From positions 3,844,001-3,908,000 of the forward strand of contig CAWKCD010000001.1 in the NCBI GenBank assembly GCA_963848035.1: a DNA stretch of 64,000 nucleotides, given 5' to 3'. Every line of letters begins with the position of its first letter. The first letter of the stretch is position 1. Below, one piece after another: positions 15,637-24,861 of the stretch. A program made the translations under genes and the position numbers. This DNA comes from JAVVHH01 sp963848035. GTDB taxonomy: Bacteria; Pseudomonadota; Alphaproteobacteria; Acetobacterales; Acetobacteraceae. The notes beneath the pieces are model-generated. The model was not told the DNA's origin, did no database searches, and saw only the letters and a list, made by a program, of their open reading frames with translations.

Positions 15637-17077
15637 GGAGCGCGCTGGCGTCGAAGCCGTTGGGGAGGCGGCCGGTGGGGCGGATGAGGTCGTAGGGGGC
15701 CCGGGCGAGGAACTGGCCGGTGCCGGGCTCGGCTTGGACGCGGCCGTCGTTCATGACGAGCTCGCCGCGGCGGAGGGTCATGACGGGCCAGCCGGTGACT
15801 TCGAGGCCTTCGTAGGGGGTGTAGTCGATGGCTTGGTGGAGCAGGGCGTTGGTGATGGTGGTCTTGCGGGTGGGGTCCCAGAGGACGAGGTCGGCGTCGG
15901 CGCCGGGGGCGATGGTGCCTTTGCGGGGGTAGAGGCCGAAGAGGCGGGCGGGGTTGGTGGCGGTGAGCTGGACGAAGCGCTCGAGGCTGATGCGGCCTTT
16001 GACGACGCCTTCGCTGAAGACGATGGGCAGGCGGGTGGCGAGGCCGGGCACGCCGTTGGGGATGTCGCGGAACGGCGCGTCGGTGCCGTTGACGCGTTTG
16101 CCGCGGGGCGTTTCGTAGCTCCAGCCGCTGTGGTCGGAGGAGACGACGTCGAGGACGCCGCGGCGGATCTCGTCCCAGAGGCCGTCGATGGTGGCCGGGT
16201 CGCGGGGGGAGGGGCTGCACATGAACTTGGCGCCCTCGAAGCCGGGGCGGTCCATGTGGTCGGCGGTAAGCACCATGTATTGCGGGCAGGTCTCGCCCCA
16301 AACTTTGAGGCCGCGGGCTTGGGCGCGGGCGATCTCCTCGGCGGGTTCGGGGCCGGAGACGTGGAAGACTTGGATCGGCTGGTCGACCAGTTCGGCGAGC
16401 GCGATGGCGCGGTGGGTGGCTTCGCGCTCGATGATGCTGGGGCGGGACCAGGCGTGGTATTTCGGGGCGGTGCGGCCGTCGGCGATCAGCGCGGCGGTGC
16501 GCCAATTGATGGCTTCGTAGTTCTCGCAATGGACGGTGACGAGTGCGCCGGTGCGGCGGGCGGCGGCGAGGACGCGGAGATATTGACGGTCGTCGAGATG
16601 CAGCGGGTCGTAGGTCAGGAAGACCTTGAGGCTGCGGATCCCTGAGGCGACGATGTCTGGGATCTCGTTGAAGATCACATCGTCCGTGGCGTCGGTGATG
16701 ATCTGGTGAAAGCTGTAGTCGACCATCGCGGACGCGGCCCGGCGGCGGTATTCGGCCAGTGCCGGCGCAATCTTCTCGCCCTTGAACTGGGTGGAGAAGG
16801 TGATGACCGAGGTGGTACCGCCGGCCAGGGCGGAGGCGCTGCCGGTGATGAAGGTCTCCTCGTCGGCGGTGTCGAGGGATTGGAGCTGCTCGATATGGCA
16901 GTGGGTGTCGACGCCGCCGGGCATGACGAGCAGGCCGGTCGCGTCGATAGTGCGGGCGCCTTCGAGGCTCGTGCCGATAGCGGCGATCTGGCCGTTCTCG
17001 ATGGCAATGTCGGCGCGGAAGGTGTCGGCGGCGGTCACCACGGTGCCGCCCCTGATGACGAGGCTCCAGTCGCTCAC
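15629..17077 (-). CDS. Dihydropyrimidinase/hydantoinase-type cyclic amidohydrolase
   Basis: A 482-residue amidohydrolase that opens cyclic ureides such as dihydrouracil or hydantoins. Binuclear metal ligands are visible: HCH in GVDTHCHIE, the carboxylated Lys in SLKVFLTYD, His in VTVHCEN and FHVSGPEP, Asp in SSDHSGW. The GTG at 17077 follows GGAGG and overlaps the BtpA stop as GTGA. Downstream it overlaps guanine deaminase. Its operon faces the URC1/uracil phosphoribosyltransferase pair, so a role in base breakdown is likely. No dihydropyrimidine dehydrogenase gene is seen nearby, so the true substrate may be a different ureide. Confidence 0.88.
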   Translation of the reverse strand: MSDWSLVIRGGTVVTAADTFRADIAIENGQIAAIGTSLEGARTIDATGLLVMPGGVDTHCHIEQLQSLDTADEETFITGSASALAGGTTSVITFSTQFKGEKIAPALAEYRRRAASAMVDYSFHQIITDATDDVIFNEIPDIVASGIRSLKVFLTYDPLHLDDRQYLRVLAAARRTGALVTVHCENYEAINWRTAALIADGRTAPKYHAWSRPSIIEREATHRAIALAELVDQPIQVFHVSGPEPAEEIARAQARGLKVWGETCPQYMVLTADHMDRPGFEGAKFMCSPSPRDPATIDGLWDEIRRGVLDVVSSDHSGWSYETPRGKRVNGTDAPFRDIPNGVPGLATRLPIVFSEGVVKGRISLERFVQLTATNPARLFGLYPRKGTIAPGADADLVLWDPTRKTTITNALLHQAIDYTPYEGLEVTGWPVMTLRRGELVMNDGRVQAEPGTGQFLARAPYDLIRPTGRLPNGFDASALHV

Positions 17078-17934
17078 GTTTCCTCCTTTGATGGCCGCGC
17101 CCGGTCGGCGGCGGACATGAACACTCGCAAACGGTCCGGGTCGACTTCGTTCCACCAGACGCCGTCACGCTTCAGCCAGCTAGCAACAATCACGCCGCGG
17201 GCGACGCTGAACATGTCGGCGACGTTGTCGGGGGTGACGCCGGAGCCGACGAGGACGGGCAGCGAGCAGCCGGCTTGGATGCCGCGGAGCTCGTCGAGGC
17301 TGGCGCTGTCGCCGGTGCGTTGGCCGGTGGCAATGGCGGTGTCGGCGCCGAAGAATTCGACGTCGCGGGCGAGTTCGGCGAGGCTGCGGTCGGCGGTGAT
17401 GGCGTGGGCGCCGTGTTTGACGTGGACGTCGGCGAAGACGCTGATGTCGGTGGCGCGGAGTTGGGCACGATAACGGGCGGCTGCACCGGCCGGGCCCTCG
17501 ATGAAGCCCTCGTTGGCCACGTAGGCGTTCGCCCATTGATTGACGCGGATGAAGCGGGCGCCGCCGGCTTTGGCGACGGCGAGCGCCACGTTGGCGGCGT
17601 TGGCGAGGATGTTGACGCCGATAGAGACGGGCACTGCGCTGCGCACGGCAGCGGTGATGACGGCCATGCAGGCGGCGGTCTCGGGGCCGAGGGCTTCGGG
17701 TTTGGCGAAGGGGATGTCGCCGTGGTTCTCGACGATGAGGCCGTCGACGCCGCCGGCGACGTAGCGGCCGGCCTCGGCGAGCGCGTGGGCGACGATGTCG
17801 GCCATGGGCTGGCCGTCATATTCGGGGGAGCCCGGCAGGGGTAGGCAGTGGATCACGCCGATGACGGCGTGGGAGCGGCCGAATAGGCGGCGGATCGGGT
17901 CGGGGCGGGGCCGGTAGACGGGCGCGGATGTCAT
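17074..17934 (-). CDS. BtpA/SgcQ-family TIM-barrel protein
   Basis: A 286-residue member of the BtpA family (IGVIHCLPLPGSPEY near the start; VENHGDIPF; FADVHVKHG; C-terminal phosphate-binding look in LVGSGVTPDNVADMF). BtpA was first linked to photosystem I accumulation, while SgcQ-like members sit in sugar operons; the reaction is unknown. The fold resembles phosphate-binding TIM barrels acting on ribosyl or sugar phosphates. It is the first gene of the hydantoinase operon and divergent from a uracil-catabolism pair, so a ribosyl-phosphate intermediate is a reasonable guess. No clear ribosome binding site precedes the ATG at 17934. Confidence 0.82.
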   Translation of the reverse strand: MTSAPVYRPRPDPIRRLFGRSHAVIGVIHCLPLPGSPEYDGQPMADIVAHALAEAGRYVAGGVDGLIVENHGDIPFAKPEALGPETAACMAVITAAVRSAVPVSIGVNILANAANVALAVAKAGGARFIRVNQWANAYVANEGFIEGPAGAAARYRAQLRATDISVFADVHVKHGAHAITADRSLAELARDVEFFGADTAIATGQRTGDSASLDELRGIQAGCSLPVLVGSGVTPDNVADMFSVARGVIVASWLKRDGVWWNEVDPDRLRVFMSAADRARPSKEET

Positions 17935-18007
17935 GTTGCAGCGCTAGCGTCCCGCGGCGGTGGCGTCCAGGGTCGCAGGCGCTAAGCTTTTCTCAACGGA
18001 TTGACCA

Positions 18008-18013
18008 TATAGT
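18008..18013 (+). promoter_or_regulatory. Candidate -10 element for the URC1-upp operon
   Basis: TATAGT lies in the 94-base divergent gap before the URC1-like gene, about 15-25 bases upstream of its start. The -35 region (17985-17990) is poor, so an activator may be needed. The opposite operon starts from the same gap. Confidence 0.35.
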
Positions 18014-18028
18014 GACAGCCTCCGTAGC

Positions 18029-19321
18029 GTGAGACAGATGGATCATACTGAGCCGCCGCCCACCCGCACCAACGAACCGCGAACGCCGGCGCGATCGATC
18101 GTGCTCACGTCGCATCCGCGCAATGCGGTGGTGCGGCGGCCGGTCATGTGGGGCGCGGCGACGGCGGCCGGGCGCGGGCCGGTGGTCGCGACGATGCAGT
18201 CGGCGCAGGATCGCAACGCGATCGGGACGCATTCGGGCGCGTATTCGGTGTATCGGGCATTGGCGGTCGCTTCGGGGCAGCTCGATGCGGCGCACCGGCC
18301 GGACCTGCGGAACACGCGGCCGGCGGTCGATATCGGGCCCTTCCCGCAATGGAGCGACCCGGCGGCGATCGTGTCGCTCGACCCCTGGGGCCACCTGGTG
18401 ACCGAGGCGTTCGGGGACGAGCTGGCGGCGGGGGTGGACATAAGGCCGAGCATTTCGGTGACGAAGGCGCACATCAACATGCCGGAGATCGTGGACGCGA
18501 TCCGGGCGGGGCGGTTGCCGGTCGATGGCGAGGTGGTGACCGCGTCGTGTGACGTGCGGGTCACGAAGGTGGCGATCGAGCCGGTCTGGCATTTGCCGGG
18601 CGTGGCGCGGCGGTTTGGGGTCAAGCTGTCGGAGTTGCGGCGGCTGTTGTTCGAGCAGACAGGGGGGATGTTCCCGGAGCTGGTGACGCGGCCGGACCTG
18701 GACGTGTTCCTGCCGCCGATCGGGGGAGCGACGATCTATCTGTTCGGCGATGCGGCCAAGCTGGGTAAGGCGGAGACGAAGGTCGCCTGTCGCATCCACG
18801 ACGAATGCAATGGGTCGGACGTGTTCGGGTCCGACATCTGCACGTGCCGGCCTTATCTCGCGCATGGGATCGAGGTTTGCATCGATCAGGCGCAGCGGGG
18901 CGGCGTGGGCGTCGTCGTCTACAATCGCAAGGAGGGGCGGGCGCTCGGCGAGGTGACCAAGTTCCTGGTGTACAATGCGCGCAAGCGGCAGGAGGGCGGC
19001 GACCGGGCCGAGGCCTATTTCGAGCGGACGGAGTGCGTCGCGGGGGTGCAGGACATGCGCTTCCAGGAGCTGATGCCGGACGTGCTGCATTGGCTGGGGA
19101 TCACCCGGATCGACCGGCTGGTGTCGATGAGCAATTTGAAATATGCGCCGATCGTTGGCAGCGGGATCGAGGTGATTGAGCGGGTCGCGATCCCGGACTA
19201 CCTGATCCCACCGGAAGCGAGCGTCGAGATGGATGCCAAGAAGGCGGCCGGATACTACACGCCGGACGTGCCTGACGGCGCGGAGTTGACCAAGCCGAAG
19301 GGCCGCAGCCTCGATGGATGA
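18029..19321 (+). CDS. URC1-type GTP cyclohydrolase II homologue (uracil catabolism)
   Basis: A 430-residue protein with a GTP cyclohydrolase II domain in its C-terminal half. The zinc cysteines are in HDECNGSDVFG and DICTCRPYL. The ribA GRGIG segment is replaced by KEGRALGEVTKFLVYN, a change typical of the URC1 branch and not of riboflavin synthesis. The N-terminal 190 residues are an extra domain absent from RibA. In yeast, URC1 with URC4 and URC6 degrades uracil through UMP ring opening. The next gene is the URC6 equivalent and overlaps by 8 bases. No DUF1688 (URC4) gene is in this window. Starts GTG 18029 and ATG 18038 are both possible. Confidence 0.85.
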   Translation: MRQMDHTEPPPTRTNEPRTPARSIVLTSHPRNAVVRRPVMWGAATAAGRGPVVATMQSAQDRNAIGTHSGAYSVYRALAVASGQLDAAHRPDLRNTRPAVDIGPFPQWSDPAAIVSLDPWGHLVTEAFGDELAAGVDIRPSISVTKAHINMPEIVDAIRAGRLPVDGEVVTASCDVRVTKVAIEPVWHLPGVARRFGVKLSELRRLLFEQTGGMFPELVTRPDLDVFLPPIGGATIYLFGDAAKLGKAETKVACRIHDECNGSDVFGSDICTCRPYLAHGIEVCIDQAQRGGVGVVVYNRKEGRALGEVTKFLVYNARKRQEGGDRAEAYFERTECVAGVQDMRFQELMPDVLHWLGITRIDRLVSMSNLKYAPIVGSGIEVIERVAIPDYLIPPEASVEMDAKKAAGYYTPDVPDGAELTKPKGRSLDG

Positions 19322-19961
19322 TCGGATCGGCGCGAGCCAGGTGACGGTGCTGACGCATCCGCTGGTGCAGCACAAGCTGACGCTGCTGCGGCAGAAGCAG
19401 ACGGCGACGGCGGATTTCCGGCAGATCACGCGCGAGCTGAGCCTGTTGTTGGCCTACGAGGTCACGCGCGATCTCCCGCTCGAGACGATCGAAATCGAGA
19501 CGCCGCTCGAGCGGACGTCCGCGCCGTCGATCTCGGGCAAGAAGCTGTGCTTCGTGCCGATCCTGCGGGCCGGGACCGGTATTCTGGACGGGATGCTCGA
19601 CCTGGTGCCTTCGGCCCGCGTCGGCCATATCGGGCTGTATCGCGATCCACAGACGCTGGTGCCGGTCGAATATTACCTCAAGCTCCCGGAGGATGTGTCG
19701 GAGCGGTTGGTGATCGTCGTCGATCCGATGTTGGCGACAGGCCATTCTGCCGCGGCGGCGCTGACACGATTGCGGCAGGCGGGCGCGGCCCAATTGCGAT
19801 TTGTTTGCTTGCTGGCGGCGCCGGAGGGGCTGGCGGTGCTGCGGGCGGAGCATCCGGATGTGCCGGTGTTCACGGCCGCCGTCGACCGGGCGCTCGATGA
19901 ACACGGCTATATCAGGCCGGGGCTTGGGGATGCCGGGGACCGGCTTTACGGCACGAAGTAA
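19314..19961 (+). CDS. upp: Uracil phosphoribosyltransferase
   Basis: Makes UMP from uracil and PRPP, 215 residues. The PRPP-binding loop is VVDPMLATGHSAAAA, the uracil-binding C-terminal part has GYIRPGLGDAGDRLYGTK, and the N-terminal region VTVLTHPLVQHKLTLLR is conserved. The start ATG overlaps the end of the URC1-like gene, so the two are made together. This pairing points to uracil use as nitrogen source (URC6 role) rather than plain salvage. Transcription probably ends at the hairpin just after the stop. Confidence 0.93.
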   Translation: MDDRIGASQVTVLTHPLVQHKLTLLRQKQTATADFRQITRELSLLLAYEVTRDLPLETIEIETPLERTSAPSISGKKLCFVPILRAGTGILDGMLDLVPSARVGHIGLYRDPQTLVPVEYYLKLPEDVSERLVIVVDPMLATGHSAAAALTRLRQAGAAQLRFVCLLAAPEGLAVLRAEHPDVPVFTAAVDRALDEHGYIRPGLGDAGDRLYGTK

Positions 19962-19963
19962 GC

Positions 19964-19987
19964 CCCTCTCCCGACGCCGGGAGAGGG
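19964..19987. terminator. Bidirectional hairpin terminator, upp / pfpI-like
   Basis: CCCTCTCCCG (19964-19973) pairs perfectly with CGGGAGAGGG (19978-19987) around a 4-base ACGC loop, 2 bases after the upp stop and 12 bases before the convergent stop at 19999. There is no strong T-run, but the position between converging genes supports termination. Confidence 0.65.
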
Positions 19988-19998
19988 AGCATTCGAGG

Positions 19999-20556
19999 TC
20001 AGGCCGCCTTGCGCTGGATGGCTTGGCCGAACAGTTCCAGCATGTGCTGGTTGAAGGCGGGTATGTCGTCCGGGTTGCGCGACGTGACGATACCGCCATC
20101 GACAACGCATTCCTCGTCGACCCAGGTCGCGCCGGCATTGGTGAGATCGGTTTTGAGCGACGGCCAGGAGGTGATCTTCTTACCGCGCACCGCGCCGGCT
20201 TCGATGAGGGTCCAGGGGCCGTGGCAGATCGAGGCGATCGGCTTTTTCTGGTCGACGAAATGCTTGACGAAGGCGACGGCCTTGCTGTCGGCGCGCAGCG
20301 TGTCCGGGTTGGCGACGCCGCCGGGCAGGAGCAGCGCCTGGAAGTTTTCTGGCTTGGCGTTGTCGAGCGTCTGGTCGACGTCGATCTTGTCGCCCTTCTG
20401 ATCGTGGTTCATGCCCTGGATCTGGCCTGCCTTCAGCGAGACGACCGTGACTTCGGCCCCGGCCTGCACGAGCGCCGCGACGGGCTTCGTCAGCTCGACC
20501 TGCTCCACCCCGTCCGTCGCGAGGACGGCCACCTTCATACCCTTGAGATCGATCAT
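19999..20556 (-). CDS. DJ-1/PfpI (YhbO-like) family protein
   Basis: A 185-residue class I glutamine-amidotransferase-like protein. The nucleophile elbow is SICHGPWTL, with the conserved Glu in ATDGVEQVELT. Related proteins repair glycated proteins or act as stress-response chaperones or proteases. The ATG at 20556 follows GAGGAGC. It is a single-gene unit, divergent from the EmrAB-like pump across about 190 bases in which I see no clear operator. The exact activity is not decided by sequence. Confidence 0.88.
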   Translation of the reverse strand: MIDLKGMKVAVLATDGVEQVELTKPVAALVQAGAEVTVVSLKAGQIQGMNHDQKGDKIDVDQTLDNAKPENFQALLLPGGVANPDTLRADSKAVAFVKHFVDQKKPIASICHGPWTLIEAGAVRGKKITSWPSLKTDLTNAGATWVDEECVVDGGIVTSRNPDDIPAFNQHMLELFGQAIQRKAA

Positions 20557-20745
20557 TCTAGCTCCTCGAGGCTATCGCCTTTGCGATTTCGCGCCGGATT
20601 GCACGGCTCGAGCGTGATCAACGAGAGGGCATCGGCCGGGTTGCCCGTGCCAAGGGTGGCTTATTGTGCAGGTGCGTCACAGGCTTGTGCCTAGGCAGTA
20701 GGCAACTCTCGATGATGAGCATACGTCCTGGTCTCGAACGGAAGA

Positions 20746-21951
20746 ATGATGGCCGACGCCGATATGTCAGATAGCGCTGAACTGGATGAAACGCGCACGC
20801 GCGCCAAGCGGCAGGACGCGCCCACGGGCGATGCCGGTGGAAAAGCTAGTGAGAAGCCGCAGCCGAAGGACGAGCCGGACGAGGCCGGCGGCGACAAGCC
20901 AGGTGAGGGAAAGAAGAAGCGCAGCAAACTGCCGCTGATCATCCTGGCGATCGTCGTCGTGCTGGGCGTGATAGCCGGCGGGATCTGGTGGTTCCTGCAT
21001 CGCAACCAGATCAGCACGGATGACGCCTATACCGATGGGCGCACCGTGATGATGGCGGCGCAGGTGAACGGCTACGTGACGGATCTGGCGGTCACGGACA
21101 ACCAGTTCGTGCACAAGGGCGATCTGCTGGTGCAGATCGATCCGCGCTCCTACACGGCGATACGCGACCAGGCGCGCGGGCAGCTCGAGGCGGCGCAGGC
21201 GCAGCTCGACAATGCGCGGCTCGCGCTCGAGAAGGCGAAGACGACATTCCCGGCGCAGCTCGCGCAGGCGCAAGGACAGCTCGAGCAGGCGCAGGGCCAG
21301 CTCACCAACGCGCAATCCGATTACAAGCGGCAGCACGCGGTTTCACGGGCGGCGACGACGCAGACCAACGTCGACCAGTCGACTTCGGGGTTGCGGACGG
21401 CGGAGGGACAGGTGCAGAGCGCGCAGGCGCAGGTGGATATCGCCAAGCTGATCCCGCAGAACATCGCGCAGACCGCGGCGCAGGTGAAACAGCTCGAGGG
21501 CCAGGTGGTGCAGGCGCAGGCGTCGCTGGATCAGGCCGAGGTGAACCTGTCCTACACGCGGATCACCGCGCCGCAAGATGGCTGGGTCACGAAACGCAAC
21601 GTCGAGCGGGGCAATTATCTGCAGCCCGGCGCCCAGATCATGGCGCTGGTGACGCCCGACCTCTGGATCACCGCGAACTACAAGGAGACGCAGCTCGACC
21701 AGATGCGCGCGGGACAGAAAGTCGACATCACCGTCGACGCGTATTCTGGGCTGGATCTGAAGGGGCACGTGGACTCGGTCCAGCATGGCTCGGGCTCACG
21801 GTTCAGCGCATTCCCGGCGGAGAACGCGACCGGGAACTTCGTGAAGATTGTGCAGCGCGTGCCGGTCAAGATCGTCATCGACAGCGGGCTGGACCCGAAC
21901 CGGCCGTTGCCGCTGGGCCTCTCGGTGGTGCCGATCGTCTATGTGAAATGA
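20746..21951 (+). CDS. HlyD/EmrA-type membrane-fusion protein
   Basis: Periplasmic adaptor of a drug efflux pump, 401 residues. A charged cytoplasmic tail (about 1-60) precedes one membrane helix (about 62-84). Then come the biotinyl-lipoyl half (AQVNGYVTDLAVTDNQ), a long Gln/Ala-rich coiled coil (about 140-265) and the closing lipoyl half (RITAPQDGWVTKRNVERG). The stop overlaps the MFS gene as ATGA. ATG 20746 or 20749 may be used. It should join the MFS pump to an outer-membrane channel encoded elsewhere. Confidence 0.9.
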   Translation: MMADADMSDSAELDETRTRAKRQDAPTGDAGGKASEKPQPKDEPDEAGGDKPGEGKKKRSKLPLIILAIVVVLGVIAGGIWWFLHRNQISTDDAYTDGRTVMMAAQVNGYVTDLAVTDNQFVHKGDLLVQIDPRSYTAIRDQARGQLEAAQAQLDNARLALEKAKTTFPAQLAQAQGQLEQAQGQLTNAQSDYKRQHAVSRAATTQTNVDQSTSGLRTAEGQVQSAQAQVDIAKLIPQNIAQTAAQVKQLEGQVVQAQASLDQAEVNLSYTRITAPQDGWVTKRNVERGNYLQPGAQIMALVTPDLWITANYKETQLDQMRAGQKVDITVDAYSGLDLKGHVDSVQHGSGSRFSAFPAENATGNFVKIVQRVPVKIVIDSGLDPNRPLPLGLSVVPIVYVK

Positions 21952-23519
21952 GCGAGGCGGAGAAGAAGGGGGACTGGGCACCGAGCCACAACAAATGGCT
22001 CGTGGCGGTCGTCGTCACGCTGGGCGCGTTCATGGAGGTGCTGGACACCACGATCGTGAACGTGTCGCTGCCGCATATCGCCGGCAATCTGGCGGTGAGC
22101 TACGACGATGCGACCTGGGCGCTGACATCGTATCTGCTGGCGAACGGCATCGTGTTGACGATCTCGGGCTGGCTGTCGAGCGTGTTCGGGCGGAAGCGGT
22201 ATTTCCTGATCTGCATCGCCGGGTTCACGGCCTGCTCGTTCTTGTGCGGGATTTCATCGAGCCTGGGGGAGCTGGTGGTATTCCGGCTGTTCCAGGGCTT
22301 CTTTGGCGGCGGGCTGCAGCCGAACCAGCAATCGATCATCCTGGACACGTTCCCGCCGAAGCTGCGCGGGCAGGCGTTCGCGATCACGGCGATCGCGACG
22401 ATCGTAGCGCCGGTGCTGGGGCCGACCCTGGGCGGGTTCCTGACCGACAGCTATGGCTGGCCTTGGGTGTTCCTGATCAACGTGCCGATCGGGATCGCTA
22501 CGTTCTTCGCGGTTCAGGCGCTGGTAGAGGATCCGCCATGGGCGAAGGCGCGGCCGCGGGGCGTGGATTACATCGGGCTGTCGCTGATCACGCTGGGATT
22601 GGGCAGCCTCGAAGTAGTGATGGACCGCGGCGAGGAGTTGGACTGGCTGGGGTCGAACTTCATCGTGATCATGCTGATCATGTCGTTCATCGGGATCGCC
22701 GGGGCGATCGCCTGGCTGCTGTATACGGATCAGCCGGTGGTGGACCTGCGGGTGCTGGGTGACAGGAATTTCGCGATCGGGTGCCTGCTGATCGCGGCGA
22801 TGGCGACCGTTCTGTATGCGAGCGCGGTGGTGATCCCGCAGTTTGCGCAGCAGCAGCTCGGCTACACGGCGACCTGGGCCGGGCTGATCTTGTCTCCGGG
22901 CGGCTTGGTGGTGATCGTGCTCATTCCGATCGTGGGGAGGCTGGCGAAAGTATTGCCGCTGAAATACGTGATCGCGATCGGCTTCACGATCATGGGATTT
23001 TCACTGATCTATTCGCATTATCTGGTTCCGACTTTGGATTTCTGGACGTTGGCAAAGGTGCGCGCGTTTCAGACGACCGGGCTTGGATTCATGTTCGTGC
23101 CGATCAGCACGATCGCGTTCGCGACGTTGCCGCGATCGGCCAATGCGGATGCGTCGGCATTGTTCACGATGTCGAGAAACTATTTCGGCTCGCTGTCGAT
23201 TTCCGCAGCGACGGCGCTGGTTCAGGACCGAACGCAGGTGCGGCAGGCGTATCTGACCGATCATGCCACGCCGCTGGACCCTGGCTTCAGCTTCACGATG
23301 CGGCAAGTGGAGCAGGCCTTGTTGGCGCAGGGGCACGCGGCGGCGACGACGGCGGAAGGGGCGACGGGCTGGCTCTATCAGCAACTGCACACGCAAGCGT
23401 CCGTGCTCGCGTACAGCGATGTGTTCCTTGCGACTGCGATCCTGTCGTTCTGCATCGTGCCGCTCTGCTTCCTGCTTCGGCAGGCCAAGGGCGGGGGTGG
23501 GGCGGGCCCGGCGCATTAG
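21948..23519 (+). CDS. EmrB/QacA-type 14-helix MFS drug transporter
   Basis: A 523-residue DHA2-family proton antiporter. Motif C-like and EmrB signatures are visible (EVLDTTIVNVSLPHIAGNL; FGRKRYFLICI; GFFGGGLQPNQQS). About 14 hydrophobic segments fit the family. Starts in the ATGA overlap with the adaptor, so both are made from one operon. Substrates of such pumps are hydrophobic toxicants; the specific one is unknown. No regulator gene (TetR or MarR) is adjacent. Confidence 0.92.
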   Translation: MSEAEKKGDWAPSHNKWLVAVVVTLGAFMEVLDTTIVNVSLPHIAGNLAVSYDDATWALTSYLLANGIVLTISGWLSSVFGRKRYFLICIAGFTACSFLCGISSSLGELVVFRLFQGFFGGGLQPNQQSIILDTFPPKLRGQAFAITAIATIVAPVLGPTLGGFLTDSYGWPWVFLINVPIGIATFFAVQALVEDPPWAKARPRGVDYIGLSLITLGLGSLEVVMDRGEELDWLGSNFIVIMLIMSFIGIAGAIAWLLYTDQPVVDLRVLGDRNFAIGCLLIAAMATVLYASAVVIPQFAQQQLGYTATWAGLILSPGGLVVIVLIPIVGRLAKVLPLKYVIAIGFTIMGFSLIYSHYLVPTLDFWTLAKVRAFQTTGLGFMFVPISTIAFATLPRSANADASALFTMSRNYFGSLSISAATALVQDRTQVRQAYLTDHATPLDPGFSFTMRQVEQALLAQGHAAATTAEGATGWLYQQLHTQASVLAYSDVFLATAILSFCIVPLCFLLRQAKGGGGAGPAH

Positions 23520-23597
23520 TTTTATGTTGCGCGCTTGGAGCAGCGTTGCTCAACTCCCGCCGCAGTCGGGATAAGCCGACGATTACGGAGGGGACTC

Positions 23598-24860
23598 ATG
23601 AAAGCAGAATGCATTCGTGCGGGAATTCGGGCCGTGTTGCCGTTGGCGATCCTCGTTGCGGCGCCGGTTGCGGCGGCCAATGCGGCCGACCTGACCCATT
23701 ATGATTCGAGCAAGCCGGCATTTTGGCAGCATCCGCCGAAGGACTGGTTCCTCGGTGACGAGACCGAGGCGCAGAAAGGGCTGGCGCCGCCGACCGGCCC
23801 TGCCACGCCGGCGTCGATGAGCGAACTGCAGGGAGCGCTGAAGAACATCAAGCTGCCGCCGGGCTTCAAGATCGAGGTCTATGCGAGCGGCATCCCCGAG
23901 GCGCGGCAGATGGCCTGGGGCAAGGACGGGACGCTGTATGTCGGCTCGTTCAACGCGACGAACGTCTATGCCGTGACCGACAAGGACGGCAAGCACGAGG
24001 TCAAGACCATCATCAAGGGGCTGACGATGCCAACCGGCGTCGCCTACCAGGATGGTTCGCTCTACGTGGTCGCGATCGATAAGCTGCTGCGCTACGACAA
24101 TCCGGACGCAAACCTCGATCACATGCCGCAGCCGGTCGTCGTGTATGACGACATGCCGTCGTATGTGGCGCACGGCTGGAAATACATCGCCGTCGCGCAG
24201 GACGGGTCGATGTACCTGCCGTTCGGACCGCCCTTCAACGTGGGGATCCCGCCGACCAGCGTGTCGCAGGTTCGCCGTGTCGATCCGAAGACGGGGTTGG
24301 CGGAAGTCGTGGCGCTCGGCGTTCGCAATAGTGTTGGCGGCGACGTCGATCCGCGGACCGGCGATTATTGGTTCACCGAGAACGCGCGCGACTGGATGAG
24401 CGACGACACACCGAGCGACAAGCTCAACCACATCACCAAGATGGGCGAGCATTTCGGCTATCCCTACTGCCATCAGGGCGACATTCCGGACCCGAAATTC
24501 GCGCGCGGCCATAAGTGCAGCGAGTTCACCGCGCCGGCGTTGAACCTCGGGGCGCATGTGGCGCCGCTGGGGATGAAATTCTATACCGGCAATATGTTCC
24601 CCGCCGAGTACAAGAACAACATCTTCATCGCCGAACACGGCTCCTGGAACCGCCACAAGTATCAGGGCGGACGGATCATGCGGGTCACGGTGGATCCGGA
24701 TGGCAAGAACGCGAAGCAGGAAGTGTTCGCGGAGGGTTGGATCATCGGTGACCAGGACTATTCTGGCCGGCCGGACGACATCCTGCTCGCCAAGGACGGT
24801 TCGATGCTGGTCGCAGACGACTGGGCGGGTGCGATCTACCGCATCAGCTACGCCAAGTAG
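23598..24860 (+). CDS. PQQ-type L-sorbosone dehydrogenase-like protein, secreted
   Basis: A 420-residue periplasmic protein. An N-terminal signal peptide (ends near AAANAAD) precedes a six-bladed propeller of the sorbosone/glucose dehydrogenase family (ARQMAWGKDGTLYVG, GVRNSVGGDVDPRTG, FIAEHGSWNRH, GRPDDILLAKDGSMLVADDWAG). The ATG at 23598 is chosen for GGAGGGGAC just before it. One base separates its stop from the next gene, a di-haem cytochrome c that could take its electrons. The sugar or aldehyde oxidised is unknown. Such enzymes are common in acetic-acid-type bacteria. Confidence 0.87.
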   Translation: MKAECIRAGIRAVLPLAILVAAPVAAANAADLTHYDSSKPAFWQHPPKDWFLGDETEAQKGLAPPTGPATPASMSELQGALKNIKLPPGFKIEVYASGIPEARQMAWGKDGTLYVGSFNATNVYAVTDKDGKHEVKTIIKGLTMPTGVAYQDGSLYVVAIDKLLRYDNPDANLDHMPQPVVVYDDMPSYVAHGWKYIAVAQDGSMYLPFGPPFNVGIPPTSVSQVRRVDPKTGLAEVVALGVRNSVGGDVDPRTGDYWFTENARDWMSDDTPSDKLNHITKMGEHFGYPYCHQGDIPDPKFARGHKCSEFTAPALNLGAHVAPLGMKFYTGNMFPAEYKNNIFIAEHGSWNRHKYQGGRIMRVTVDPDGKNAKQEVFAEGWIIGDQDYSGRPDDILLAKDGSMLVADDWAGAIYRISYAK

Positions 24861-24861
24861 A

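Noticed and set aside
18029..19321. Riboflavin-synthesis ribA
   Set aside because: The diagnostic GTP cyclohydrolase II residues are altered, there is a large extra N-terminal domain, and it is coupled to uracil phosphoribosyltransferase rather than rib genes.
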